From Pedobacter suwonensis (GTDB taxonomy: Bacteria; Bacteroidota; Bacteroidia; Sphingobacteriales; Sphingobacteriaceae), in the NCBI RefSeq assembly GCF_900111825.1, contig NZ_FOJM01000018.1:73780-137779 (forward strand): DNA of 64,000 nucleotides, read 5' to 3'. The translations under genes and the position numbers were made by a program. The notes beneath the pieces were generated by a model. It was not told the origin of the DNA. It was given only the letters and a program-made list of their open reading frames with translations, and ran no database searches. Positions 1-9,390 of this stretch are shown one piece after another (within the stretch, counting starts at the first letter, position 1; each line of letters starts with the position of its first letter).

Positions 1-14
1 ATCTATCGATAATA

Positions 15-91
15 CGTCACCCTGAACTTGTTTCAGGGTCTTTCTTGCAGGATAGATCTCTCCACTTCGCTTTGCTTCGGTCGAGATGACG
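15..91. repeat. REP-like palindromic element
   Basis: The element opens with CGTCA and closes with TGACG. It contains an 8-bp stem ACCCTGAA/TTCAGGGT (19-26 with 32-39). Similar elements, with ATGCTGAA or CCGATTGCTA-CGG variants of the stem, occur near 35.3, 45.6 and 46.7 kb, always between genes. Nothing else is seen in the first 163 bases, and no coding signal is supported here. Confidence 0.55.
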
Positions 92-163
92 ATTTCTACA
101 TGAAAATTCCAAATGGCAGAGCTTAGCTGCCGGAAATTTTTCAGCAATATTGTCAACCTGACA

Positions 164-577
164 CTAAAGCTTAGCCTCAAATTTCCTGATGGCTTCCGTA
201 CTAACCGGTGTAAAAAAATTAACGAGATTTCCATCAGGGTCACGGAACAAAAGCGAACGGTTTCCCCAGGGCATAGTTGTGGGTTCCTGAACTAAATATG
301 TAGCCAGAAACCCGGATCGTTCCTGATAAATCCGGTCTACATCATCTGTAATGAATTCGATAATGGCCGAGCGGTTTTTGGCTGCTTTGGCAACTTCAGT
401 CCCCCCGAAAAACTGTAAAGTTCTGGTGCTCCCAATTGCGAGTGTTACATAAGCAGTTTGCAGCTCTGCAAAATCTTCCGTAAAGCGAACACCCTTTATC
501 TGAATGATCTGCTCATAAAACTCCAACATTTTACTAACATCTTCAGTGATGATCCTGATTGAAACGAGATTAATCAT
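164..577 (-). CDS. VOC family (glyoxalase/bleomycin-resistance-like) protein
   Basis: This 137-residue protein has the size of a single vicinal-oxygen-chelate domain pair. The N-terminus (INLVSIRIITEDVSKMLEFY) is the usual first beta strand and helix of VOC proteins. The C-terminal stretch ending in LLFRDPDGNLVNFFTP is the family's terminal strand signature. The typical first-position metal histidine is not obvious, so it may be a binding protein and not a lyase. The substrate cannot be told. It lies downstream of the GH3 gene on the same strand with an 87-bp gap and is probably outside that operon. The start codon is the first in-frame ATG. Confidence 0.85.
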   Translation of the reverse strand: MINLVSIRIITEDVSKMLEFYEQIIQIKGVRFTEDFAELQTAYVTLAIGSTRTLQFFGGTEVAKAAKNRSAIIEFITDDVDRIYQERSGFLATYLVQEPTTMPWGNRSLLFRDPDGNLVNFFTPVSTEAIRKFEAKL

Positions 578-664
578 TTGTCTTTAATTTATTTCAGACA
601 AATTTCAGGAAGCTTTATGACAACAAATTGTCAGCGGTTATTTTTTTTCCAAGATTTTGAAATA

Positions 665-3064
665 CTAACGCAGGATAGCCGAATGATGAACTACAAAATC
701 CTTTTCAAGCTGTATATCATCTGATGAACTGCCTACCATTAAATGATAAGTTCCCGCTTCAACTTCCCATTGCATCTTCTGGTTATAAATTTCAAGATCT
801 GATGGATTGATGCTAAAAGTAATCGTCTTTTGTTCCCCGCTCTTCAAAGCCACCCTTTTAAACTTGATAAGCTGTTTAACAGGCATTACTACTGATGATT
901 GCTGATGTCGCAGATAAAGTTGTACCACTTCCTCACCATCTGTTGATCCTGTATTTTTCAAATCTATTTTAACATTTACTGTTTTTTGACCGGGATTAGT
1001 CGCTATCTGAAGATTCTGATAAGCAAAAGTGGTATAACTTAACCCATAGCCAAAAGGATATAAGGGCTTAGCATCCATTTCTATATAATCGTGTTTCTCC
1101 GGATAACGCGCATTGTAATAAACCGGTAGCTGTCCAACCGATTTTGGAACTGAAATGCTTAACCTTCCCGCTGGGTTATAATCGCCAAAAAGTACATCGG
1201 CAATTGCATTACCACCTTCCTGCCCCGGGTACCAGGCATCTAGAATAGCCGGGACATTTTCCGCAGCCCAGTTTAAGTTTAAAGGTCTTCCTTTAATTAA
1301 TACAAGTACAACAGGTTTTCCTGTTTTCATTACCGCTTTTAGCAACTTCACCTGGTCGCCCATTAAATCAAGTGTAGCCCGGTCATATCCTTCGCCACTT
1401 TCCATATCGCTAAGGGCCTCTGCTTTTGCATTCACTTTAGCCGCACCGGTTTCAATGTATTCCGTTTTAAAATCACGGGCGCTGGAACCGCCCAATACCA
1501 TTACCACCGCGTCAGATTTTTTCGCTGCCATAACCGCATTTTCAATCTCGCTTGAAAGCGTATCGCGGATGGCACATCCTTTTACATAATTGATCTGGGT
1601 TGTTTCACCCAGTTTGTTTTTAATCCCCTGTAAAACAGTAATTACATTACCTGCTGCCTGCGGCGCTGTATAATCGCCCAATTGGTTGTAAACATTGTCG
1701 GCATTTGGGCCTATAACGGCAATACTTTTTATTTTTTTACTGAGTGGAAGCAGCTGGTTCTGATTTTTTAATAAGATAATGGATTCCCGGGCCACCTCAC
1801 GCGCCAGGCCAATTTTTTCTTCATTTCTCACTTTTTGTTTAGCCACCTGCGGATCAACATAAGGGTTTTCAAATAAACCCATCCGAAATTTTATCCGAAG
1901 TACCTTACTTACAGCGCTATCCAATACCTTGATGGAAACTTTACCCTGTTTTATGGCATCAAGTAAAGCTTTTCCATAACCTATTCCGCTTAAATCGGCA
2001 TCTAAACCGGCGTTAATAGCCATTGCAGCAGCCTCAGCCGCTGTTCCAGCGACGTGATGATTCGATTTTAATCCCGAAATGCTGTTCAGATCAGAAACCA
2101 CAAAGCCCTTAAAATCCCAATCTTTAATCAGTACATCTTTAAGCAGCATTTCATTTGAGGAACAGGGAACGCCATCAATGGAATTGTACGAAGTCATCAC
2201 CGACAAAACCCCTGCCTTAACTGCGGCTTTAAACTGTGGAAGGTAAAACTGATGTAAAGTGCGCAATCCCAGGTTGATGCTGCTACCGTTATGTCCGCCC
2301 TCCGGTGCGCCATAGGCAGCCAGGTGTTTCAAGGTGGCCACTACATTTACTCCGCTATTAATCGATTTTCCCTGCATCCCTCTCACCATTGCTTCGCCCA
2401 TTCTGCTAATCAGTACATGGTCTTCCCCATAAGTTTCTTCCACCCTCGACCACCTGGGTTCTCGTGCCAGGTCAAGCACTGGTCCATAGCCAACATGACC
2501 GCCCTGTACGCGTGTCTCCTCAGCAATTGCCCTGGCCATTTTTTCAATCAACTCCGGATTAAAGGTACTGCTCTGCCCTATTGAAGTAGGGAAAACGGTT
2601 GTACCAATAGCCATGTGGCCGTGAGGCGCTTCTTCAGAAAGTAATATGGGGATACCTAAACGCGTATTTTCAACCGCATATTTCTGAATGGCATTTGTAG
2701 CTTTTGCGGCCAGTTCAGGATTCAATCCATTTGCAAGTGTCTTCTTGGTCCAGGGATCTGCCCGTAGTGTAGCCCACAACATCCCGGTATACGACTCCTT
2801 TAATGATTTTTTAAAGGTCTCGCTTACCTCAACTTCATTACCGTTTTTATTGTACATCGGCCAGCCTAATGGCATGGAAATCTGCCCCACTTTTTCTTCA
2901 ACCGTCATCCGCGAAAGCAGATCTTTAATCCGGCTTTCTACAGGTGCTTTTGCATTTTTGTATAAAGGAAGTGTGCTTTTGTTTTGTGCAAAAACCGGGA
3001 GATGCGAAATTGAAAATGCCAGCCCCAAACCTATAGCAAATTGTATTCTTTTAATCATATCCAT
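665..3064 (-). CDS. Glycoside hydrolase family 3 beta-glucosidase (BglX-type)
   Basis: This 799-residue secreted enzyme has a signal peptide (about residues 1-26, ending VFAQ). It has the GH3 N-terminal barrel, with KHLAAYG and the nucleophile region GFVVSDL, then the GH3 C-terminal sandwich and a terminal Fn3-like domain. Order and length match periplasmic BglX-type exo-beta-glucosidases, although GH3 also includes beta-xylosidases and N-acetylglucosaminidases. It is the last gene of the long minus-strand operon, 5 bp after the dipeptidase. Its role would be trimming terminal beta-linked sugars from oligosaccharides imported by the SusCD pair upstream. Family assignment is firm; the sugar is not. 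Confidence 0.93.
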   Translation of the reverse strand: MDMIKRIQFAIGLGLAFSISHLPVFAQNKSTLPLYKNAKAPVESRIKDLLSRMTVEEKVGQISMPLGWPMYNKNGNEVEVSETFKKSLKESYTGMLWATLRADPWTKKTLANGLNPELAAKATNAIQKYAVENTRLGIPILLSEEAPHGHMAIGTTVFPTSIGQSSTFNPELIEKMARAIAEETRVQGGHVGYGPVLDLAREPRWSRVEETYGEDHVLISRMGEAMVRGMQGKSINSGVNVVATLKHLAAYGAPEGGHNGSSINLGLRTLHQFYLPQFKAAVKAGVLSVMTSYNSIDGVPCSSNEMLLKDVLIKDWDFKGFVVSDLNSISGLKSNHHVAGTAAEAAAMAINAGLDADLSGIGYGKALLDAIKQGKVSIKVLDSAVSKVLRIKFRMGLFENPYVDPQVAKQKVRNEEKIGLAREVARESIILLKNQNQLLPLSKKIKSIAVIGPNADNVYNQLGDYTAPQAAGNVITVLQGIKNKLGETTQINYVKGCAIRDTLSSEIENAVMAAKKSDAVVMVLGGSSARDFKTEYIETGAAKVNAKAEALSDMESGEGYDRATLDLMGDQVKLLKAVMKTGKPVVLVLIKGRPLNLNWAAENVPAILDAWYPGQEGGNAIADVLFGDYNPAGRLSISVPKSVGQLPVYYNARYPEKHDYIEMDAKPLYPFGYGLSYTTFAYQNLQIATNPGQKTVNVKIDLKNTGSTDGEEVVQLYLRHQQSSVVMPVKQLIKFKRVALKSGEQKTITFSINPSDLEIYNQKMQWEVEAGTYHLMVGSSSDDIQLEKDFVVHHSAILR

Positions 3065-3069
3065 TCAAA

Positions 3070-4140
3070 TTATGCCCAGGCCTTCTTCAAAAAACGTAAA
3101 CAGTTTCCGTTCATCAGGTTTTCGACATCCGCATCGGTATATCCTCTTTTTATAAATAAATCAGGTACTTTTTGTAAATCGGCAATGGTTTCGAGGTCGT
3201 AAGGACACTGTTCTTTGCCAAAGGCACCATCCAGATCTGAACCGATGCCCACATGCAATGCATTACCTGCAAGCTGGCAAATGTGGTCAATATGATCGAT
3301 CATCACTTCGAGGTTACAGTTCATTTCCTTAGGCTGTGAAACACCACGTTGCCAGTTGGGCACCATCATCCAGGCATCGAGCGCAGCACCAATTACAGCT
3401 CCGCGATCAATGAGCGCTTTAAGCTGCTCATCGCTGTACTGGCGGTTATGGTTTACCAAACTGCGGCAATTATTATGCGAAGCCCAAACATGTCCGTTAA
3501 AACGGCTCAAAGCATCCCAAAAACTATCATCACATAAATGCGTAGCGTCTAAGATGACGTTTAACCATTCCATTTCCTTTAACAGCTCATGCCCCAACGC
3601 AGTCATTTTACCTGTTGCATCCGTTCCCTGTGCATAGCGGCCGGGGCCATAATGTGCAGGGCCAACCGCACGTAAACCGTTCTGCCATGCTCGTTCGAGA
3701 TGCCGGGGTGTAACCAATGAATCTGCACCTTCCAGACTGAGGATGTAGCCTACAGGCTTTTCAGCTGCAGGCTGATCATTTTGCCATAAAGTGATGTGTT
3801 TTTCCAGCGTTTCGAGGTTATGAACCTGAAACATTTCACCGGCATCTTCCATGGCCTTGTACCAGGCCAGCTGTCCCTGGGTTTGCGCCCAGGCTTGCTC
3901 CGGAGAATGCCAGCCAGGCAACTGGTTATCAGGTGCCACATATCTTGCAATTTGCGTGGCCACCACTAAACCAATATTTCCTCTACGCAGCTCGGGCAGC
4001 GACACGGTGGCCAGGGCCCGGTCAGGCTTGTCGGTCAAACCCGCTTCACGCTGATTAATGGCTGAAACCTCCTGTGTTAAATCACGGTTCCATTCCAAAG
4101 CGTTCATGCTTAAATCCAAATGGGCGTCTATTGTAAACAT
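3070..4140 (-). CDS. Membrane dipeptidase, peptidase family M19
   Basis: This 356-residue protein shows the ordered zinc ligands of M19 (renal) dipeptidases: DAHLD near the N-terminus, the bridging glutamate in LSLEGAD, the histidines in DATHL and ASHNNCRSL, and GIGSDLDG near the C-terminus. No signal peptide is seen, so it is probably cytoplasmic. M19 enzymes hydrolyse dipeptides and tolerate D-residues at the C-terminal side. It lies 9 bp after a PLP enzyme of the D-threonine aldolase/D-serine dehydratase group, so it may supply free D-amino acids to it. This link is inferred from context. Confidence 0.92.
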   Translation of the reverse strand: MFTIDAHLDLSMNALEWNRDLTQEVSAINQREAGLTDKPDRALATVSLPELRRGNIGLVVATQIARYVAPDNQLPGWHSPEQAWAQTQGQLAWYKAMEDAGEMFQVHNLETLEKHITLWQNDQPAAEKPVGYILSLEGADSLVTPRHLERAWQNGLRAVGPAHYGPGRYAQGTDATGKMTALGHELLKEMEWLNVILDATHLCDDSFWDALSRFNGHVWASHNNCRSLVNHNRQYSDEQLKALIDRGAVIGAALDAWMMVPNWQRGVSQPKEMNCNLEVMIDHIDHICQLAGNALHVGIGSDLDGAFGKEQCPYDLETIADLQKVPDLFIKRGYTDADVENLMNGNCLRFLKKAWA

Positions 4141-4149
4141 ACTAATTCT

Positions 4150-5265
4150 TTAAATGGTAATTTTTCTTTTTCGGGAAATGATTTCCCAATACTCCATGGA
4201 TTGGTTTACCTTCAGGCAAATGGCCTTTTCATGGAGGGCAACAGTTGGGCAAACATGATAAGGTAATCCGTACAGCATATCGCCAGGCAAATAGGTTTTG
4301 GGCGTGGGGTTGCGCAATACCAGATGCTCTTCACTCTGGCTTTGCACTTCAAGAAGTGGGGCATTGATAAAAAATACACGATTTTTCAGCTCCTTTTCTG
4401 CCGCCACCGCTTTGTGCCCGAGATCAGTACAGAGCCATCCATCATTTGGAAGGGAAACTACCCTGCTGGCCACCAATGCGGCAGTATGAAAAGCCTGTTC
4501 CGGGTAAGCATCCTGATAACCCTTATCCCAAAGGATAAAAGTACCAGGACTACATTCAAAACCGGTTTGCGAGGCGTAGACCGGAAAGGTAGGCGTACCG
4601 CCTGCTACAACGGTAATCTCATATCCTAAGTGCGCCTCAAGCTGTTCGCGCAGATCAAACAACTGTTTAATAACAGGCGCCGATTTCTCCATCCTAACGT
4701 CCATAGCCGAATCATGAATATGACCATCATAAGCGTGCAAACCCTTAACCGCTAAACCGGTAAAATGCTGCAGGCTCTGCACTAAGCCGAAGGCCTGATG
4801 GGGCAATAGGCCAGTTCTGTTCATGCCTACATTCAAATCGATGTAAACATCAACTTTTACATCCTCTTTAATCGCCATTACTGAAAGCTGTTCAGCTATA
4901 GCCGGGTGATCTACCAGGCAGCTGAAAACCGTATTGGGATATTGATTTTTCAGTTTAAAAAAGCGGCTGATATTCTCGGCCACCGGTTGATAAGCCAGCA
5001 AAACATCAGGTGCCTGATCCATCGCCAGCATCTCTGCCTCTGCAATGGTAGCGCATTTAAATTTGTTGATGCCGGCCGATAACAGCAGCCTGGTAATTTC
5101 CCTGCACTTATAGGTTTTTACATGAGGCCTTAACCGGTCTATGCGGTCAATCATACTTTTCAGTAAACTGATATTCGCTTGCAAACGTTCCTCATAAAAA
5201 ATAAGCGATGGCGTTTCAATACGCGCTTCATCAGGCAGCAGATACCAGGCTTGCTCTTGTTCCAT
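4150..5265 (-). CDS. D-threonine aldolase / D-serine dehydratase-like PLP enzyme
   Basis: This is a fold-type III (alanine-racemase-fold) PLP enzyme of 371 residues. The PLP lysine is in RPHVKTYK. The C-terminal YHVCPTVALHE supplies the His-x-Cys metal ligands typical of D-threonine aldolases and eukaryotic-type D-serine dehydratases. The start is placed at the ATG at 5265, 1 bp after the RidA stop codon. The longer open frame would run into the RidA gene. RidA, which removes reactive enamine intermediates, directly precedes it, which favours a dehydratase (ammonia-lyase) over an aldolase reaction. Exact substrate unknown: D-serine, D-threonine or a 3-hydroxy-D-amino acid. Confidence 0.87.
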   Translation of the reverse strand: MEQEQAWYLLPDEARIETPSLIFYEERLQANISLLKSMIDRIDRLRPHVKTYKCREITRLLLSAGINKFKCATIAEAEMLAMDQAPDVLLAYQPVAENISRFFKLKNQYPNTVFSCLVDHPAIAEQLSVMAIKEDVKVDVYIDLNVGMNRTGLLPHQAFGLVQSLQHFTGLAVKGLHAYDGHIHDSAMDVRMEKSAPVIKQLFDLREQLEAHLGYEITVVAGGTPTFPVYASQTGFECSPGTFILWDKGYQDAYPEQAFHTAALVASRVVSLPNDGWLCTDLGHKAVAAEKELKNRVFFINAPLLEVQSQSEEHLVLRNPTPKTYLPGDMLYGLPYHVCPTVALHEKAICLKVNQSMEYWEIISRKRKITI

Positions 5266-5266
5266 C

Positions 5267-5737
5267 TTAAAACAGTTCGAATAAGGCCTCAATCTCAACC
5301 GGAATATTATCAGGCAATGAGCCGAAACCTACCGCACTGCGTACACCAATCCCGTTTTCTTCGCCCCATACTTTTGCGAAAAGCTCGCTGCATCCGTTAA
5401 TGATAAAAGGATGTTTCTCAAATTCGGGCGTACAGTTCACCATGCCCAATACTTTAATTACCCGTTTAACTTTGTTCAAACTGCCTAAATTGGTTTTGAT
5501 AGTCGATAACATGGTTAAGCCCACCTGTAAAGCAGCAAGTTTGCCTTCTTCCTGATTTAAATCTGATCCGATCCGGCCAATAATGAGTGATTTATCATCC
5601 TGTACCGGTCCGTGGCCACTCAGATAAAGATATTTTCCATCAACCAGGCAAGGTTTATACACGCCTAATGGCGCGGGCGCGGGTGGAAGGTTCAGTTTTA
5701 ATTGTTCGAAGCGTTCGTCGGGAGTTAAATTTTCCAT
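5267..5737 (-). CDS. RidA (YjgF/YER057c/UK114) family enamine/imine deaminase
   Basis: This 156-residue protein has the RidA trimer fold signature, ending in GVRSAVGFGSLPDNIPVEIE, where the arginine is the conserved catalytic one. RidA proteins hydrolyse 2-aminoacrylate or 2-aminocrotonate released by PLP dehydratases. The gene sits 1 bp before such an enzyme gene and 17 bp after a GntP permease. The start is placed at the ATG at 5737 because a longer frame would overlap the permease gene. It is somewhat longer than canonical RidA (about 130 residues) because of an N-terminal extension, as in the YjgH/YjgF-like subgroups. Confidence 0.9.
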   Translation of the reverse strand: MENLTPDERFEQLKLNLPPAPAPLGVYKPCLVDGKYLYLSGHGPVQDDKSLIIGRIGSDLNQEEGKLAALQVGLTMLSTIKTNLGSLNKVKRVIKVLGMVNCTPEFEKHPFIINGCSELFAKVWGEENGIGVRSAVGFGSLPDNIPVEIEALFELF

Positions 5738-5754
5738 TTTTATATGTGTTATAA

Positions 5755-7071
5755 TTAAGCGATAATCAGGTGAAGCAAAAGTATGCCAAGCAGACCAACA
5801 ATGCCAACTATTGACTCCATTAATGCCCACGATTTAAAGGTATCTTTTAAACTTAAGCCAAAATATTCTTTAAACATCCAGAATCCGGCATCATTAACGT
5901 GCGAGAACATGAGGCTCCCGGCGCCTACTGCAAGCACCATCAGGTTTGGATTGGTATGTGTCTGCTCCATTAAGGGTACAATGATACCGGCAGTGGTTAA
6001 ACCTGCAACCGTTGCAGAGCCTACACAAAAGCGGATCAAAGCCGCGATCAGCCAGGCCAGGAATAATGGCTCCAGCTCAACGTGCTGGAGGTAAGACGCA
6101 ATTTGGTTACTCACACCGCTCTCGGTTAAAATTTGCTTCAAAGCACCAGATCCGGCAATAATCAGTAAAATCAAAGCAATGTCTTTTACTGCCTCACCAT
6201 AAATACCCATAATTTCGGTCATCTTTTTACCCTGCGACAACCCCAATAACCAGGTGGCTGCGATCAGTACAATCAGCATTACCACAGCAGGCTGGCCGGC
6301 AAACAAAATGTAAGGCAAAATGGAGGAATCCTGGCCCATTAAGAGTGGAAGGAAAGATGCAGCAGCCAGTAATATTACCGGGAGTAAAGCGGTGAAAAAA
6401 CTTTTAAAGCCACTGGGCAGGTCGTGCTCAGCGCGTTCAGCGGCGCTGAATGAAGCGATGGGTACTGCGATAATACTTTTTAATGTCTGCGAAAATATTG
6501 GGCCGCCGATAACGATTGCCGGGATAGAAACAGCCAGGCCATATAACAACGTTAAGCCCATATCTGCCTTAAATTGCACCACCAAAGCTGCCGGCGATGG
6601 ATGCGGAGGTAAAAAACCATGGGTAACCGATAATGCGGCAAGCATGGGCAGGCCAATATATAAAGCTGGTAATTTGTAGCGGTAAACCACTGAGAAAATC
6701 AGGGGTACCATCAATACGAAGCCGATGCCATAGTAAAGCGGAATACCAATCAGAAATCCGGTGAGTACCATGGCCCATTGAATATACTTTTGTCCGAACA
6801 CCCGCATACTTACCTGGGCAATCTTTTGCGCAGCACCGCTTTCGGCCACCAGTTTACCCAACATCGCACCTGCGGTGATGATGATGGCCAGCGAACCCAG
6901 TACGTCGCCCATCCCCTTTTCTATACTGGCGGGGATTTTTGCCGGAGGTAGACCCAGCGCTAAACCGGCAATAAATGATACCAATAAAAAAGAGATGAAA
7001 GCATTGATCTTGAAAACCGAGATCAGTACAATGAGTAGTGCGATGCAAAGCAGAACGATTAGTATAGTCAT
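5755..7071 (-). CDS. GntP family gluconate/D-serine:H+ symporter
   Basis: This 438-residue inner-membrane permease has about 12-14 hydrophobic segments and GntP family signatures (HGFLPPHPSP, CVGSATVAGLTTAGIIVPL, FSHVNDAGFWMFKEYFGLS). The family carries aldonates such as gluconate, and also D-serine (DsdX). Its stop is 17 bp from RidA and its start abuts the GH20 stop with no gap. In this operon the D-amino-acid enzymes make a DsdX-like role more likely than gluconate uptake. A paralogue at 50.2 kb sits in an aldonate operon, so the two copies may differ in substrate. Substrate is inferred from context only. Confidence 0.92.
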   Translation of the reverse strand: MTILIVLLCIALLIVLISVFKINAFISFLLVSFIAGLALGLPPAKIPASIEKGMGDVLGSLAIIITAGAMLGKLVAESGAAQKIAQVSMRVFGQKYIQWAMVLTGFLIGIPLYYGIGFVLMVPLIFSVVYRYKLPALYIGLPMLAALSVTHGFLPPHPSPAALVVQFKADMGLTLLYGLAVSIPAIVIGGPIFSQTLKSIIAVPIASFSAAERAEHDLPSGFKSFFTALLPVILLAAASFLPLLMGQDSSILPYILFAGQPAVVMLIVLIAATWLLGLSQGKKMTEIMGIYGEAVKDIALILLIIAGSGALKQILTESGVSNQIASYLQHVELEPLFLAWLIAALIRFCVGSATVAGLTTAGIIVPLMEQTHTNPNLMVLAVGAGSLMFSHVNDAGFWMFKEYFGLSLKDTFKSWALMESIVGIVGLLGILLLHLIIA

Positions 7072-9387
7072 TTAATTTACGATAATCTCATCTAACAGTA
7101 GCCAGGCTTTTGTTCCTGCGCCGTAAAAACCGTCGGGTATAATTCCAATATTACTGGCTTTAATCCGTACGTACCGGGCTTTTGCGGGGTTAATTTTGTG
7201 CAAGGCCATATTGATGCCCTCTACACTGAAAACGGTTTGCCTTGATACTTCAGTGTAAACCTGCTGATCAGTTGAAACTTCTATTAAAAGTAATTTAGGA
7301 GGATGCATTTTCTGCCACTTGTAATTTAAGGTATTGATGCCCACTTCACGTATTGTTTTTTCTTCGCCCAAATCAACTACGGCTTCAAAATCCCCGCCGC
7401 TAAGCCCCAGCCACTCTCCGTTGTTGTATAAATACGATCCCTGGATACCGTTGGTTAAACGCTGGGCATCGATATTATAGTTGCCCTGTCCGCTGTGGGT
7501 AAGTGTTACTTTTTTACCGGTTGCCATACTTTTAAGAATAACCTGCTCAAACATATTCCCTACCGGCTTGGCTGCCCTAAAAAGCTGGGCTTTTATCCTT
7601 AGAGATTGTGTAATTGGAATAGGGCCTGAATATTTTGTGCTACCCAGATCAGGCTTTTTATCATTTAGCGTATAACGGATTTCGTCGTTTGGCAAATCGG
7701 TACTTAATGCAAAAGCTTTTGCATCATTTATGCTTGCGCCGGTAATATCATAAAAAGCGGTCGAATAATTCAGTTTTTTTAAAAACCGTCTATTTGCCAT
7801 TAACCGGGCAAGGAAATCAGCATAAAGCTTATTTTCTTTACGCGACCATGCGGTTTCGGCAACGGCTATTACACGGGGAAAGATCATATACTCTGCTTTA
7901 GAAGCATCGCTCAGGTATTCACTCCAAACATTTGCCTGCACACCTTTGATATATTGTTGTTGTTCGGGATTCAGTTCAGCTGGCATGGGTTCATAATCAT
8001 ATACCTTTTTTAATGGCAGATAGCCGCCCGCAGCGGTTTGTTCCGTTTTATTGAGTGATTGATAGTAATCCAGATAAAGAAATTTTTCAGGCGTCATGAT
8101 GACGTCGTGTTTTAACCTGGCCGCAGCAATGCCGCCTTCCAGGCCCCGCCAGCTCATCACCGTAGCATCGGGTGCCAACCCACCTTCTAAAATCTCATCC
8201 CAGCCGATAATCTTTTTACCTTTTGCATTCAGGTAGCGCTCAATCCTCGCAATAAAATAAGCCTGCAGTTCGTGCTCGCCATTAAGCTGCTCCGCTTTAA
8301 TTCTTTTCTGACATTTAGGGCAATTGTGCCAGCGGTTTTTCGGACATTCATCGCCACCGATATGGATATACGCTGAAGGAAACAAGGGAATGACTTCATC
8401 CAGCACATCTTCAAGGAATTGAAAAGTCTTTTCGTTCCCTGCACAGAAAACATCTTCAAATACGCCCCAATAGGTGGCCGTTTGGTAAGGTCCGCCGGTA
8501 CAACCCAGCTGTGGATAGGCCGCCAGTACGGCCTGTGCATGTCCTGGCATTTCAATTTCGGGGATGGTGGTAATCTGGCGTGCGCTGGCATAGGCCACAA
8601 TGTCTTTTACTTCTTCCTGTGTATAGTAACCACCATATCTTTTTCCATCAAAACGGTGCGGATCAGCCCTTTTATGTCCGACTAGCGTCTCATCCCGATA
8701 AGCGGAAACACTTTGCAACAAGGGATACTTTTTAATCTCTATCCGCCAACCCTGGTCGTCGGTTAAATGCCAATGGAAGGTGTTGATCTTGTAAAACGCC
8801 AGCAGATCTAGCCATTTTTTTATCGATTGAACGCTAAATAAGTGTCGGGCCACATCCAGATGCATACCGCGATAAGCGAAACGTGGCTCATCCTGAATGT
8901 GGTACGCCGGTACCGTAATTATCTTATTTTTTTCCCTGAAGAGTTGCACCAGCGATTGCAAACCATAAAACAGTCCTTTTTCATCAATGGCTTTAACGGT
9001 TATGCCATTTTGAGAAACATCAAGTAAGTAACCTTCTGATTTTAACTTCAGATGGGTATCAACCATGAGATTGATTCCTTTTGACACTGGCCTATTGCTT
9101 CGCAAAAGTGTAAAACCCGATAAATCTTTGAGGTATTGATCAAAAAACGCAGTGCTTAAATGATCAGAACCGGAAATATGCAACCTGGTTGTTTTTTGTA
9201 TCGCAAAACTTCCCGAACGCTTCAGCTCAAGGGCAGGTTTAGGAATAATCGATGATCCGCTATACCCCTGCGCCAATATGTTACCCGAGAAAAACTGAAT
9301 GCCCAATGCAAAGATCAAGGCGAGCCATTTTACCCTCTCTGAAAGCGCTCGATTCAGGAAACACATCGTCGTAAAACCTTTTAGCAT
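7072..9387 (-). CDS. Secreted GH20 beta-N-acetylhexosaminidase with C-terminal discoidin-like domain
   Basis: This 771-residue protein has a hydrophobic signal segment (about residues 17-40), an N-terminal GH20b domain, and a GH20 barrel. The barrel carries HWHLTDDQGWR and the catalytic Asp-Glu pair in HIGGDECPKNRW. A chitobiase-like insertion follows, then a F5/8-type (discoidin) C-terminal domain (VVDLGEEKTIREVGI). It removes terminal beta-GlcNAc or GalNAc from glycans, probably in the periplasm. It is 3 bp from the fucosidase and abuts GntP, so co-transcription is near certain. An alternative start lies at residue 8, with little effect on the signal peptide. Confidence 0.94.
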   Translation of the reverse strand: MLKGFTTMCFLNRALSERVKWLALIFALGIQFFSGNILAQGYSGSSIIPKPALELKRSGSFAIQKTTRLHISGSDHLSTAFFDQYLKDLSGFTLLRSNRPVSKGINLMVDTHLKLKSEGYLLDVSQNGITVKAIDEKGLFYGLQSLVQLFREKNKIITVPAYHIQDEPRFAYRGMHLDVARHLFSVQSIKKWLDLLAFYKINTFHWHLTDDQGWRIEIKKYPLLQSVSAYRDETLVGHKRADPHRFDGKRYGGYYTQEEVKDIVAYASARQITTIPEIEMPGHAQAVLAAYPQLGCTGGPYQTATYWGVFEDVFCAGNEKTFQFLEDVLDEVIPLFPSAYIHIGGDECPKNRWHNCPKCQKRIKAEQLNGEHELQAYFIARIERYLNAKGKKIIGWDEILEGGLAPDATVMSWRGLEGGIAAARLKHDVIMTPEKFLYLDYYQSLNKTEQTAAGGYLPLKKVYDYEPMPAELNPEQQQYIKGVQANVWSEYLSDASKAEYMIFPRVIAVAETAWSRKENKLYADFLARLMANRRFLKKLNYSTAFYDITGASINDAKAFALSTDLPNDEIRYTLNDKKPDLGSTKYSGPIPITQSLRIKAQLFRAAKPVGNMFEQVILKSMATGKKVTLTHSGQGNYNIDAQRLTNGIQGSYLYNNGEWLGLSGGDFEAVVDLGEEKTIREVGINTLNYKWQKMHPPKLLLIEVSTDQQVYTEVSRQTVFSVEGINMALHKINPAKARYVRIKASNIGIIPDGFYGAGTKAWLLLDEIIVN

Positions 9388-9390
9388 TCC

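Noticed and set aside
113..295. 60-codon open frame on the plus strand near the left edge
   Set aside because: It runs opposite to the VOC gene and through the REP-like element flank. It is a shadow of the real gene.
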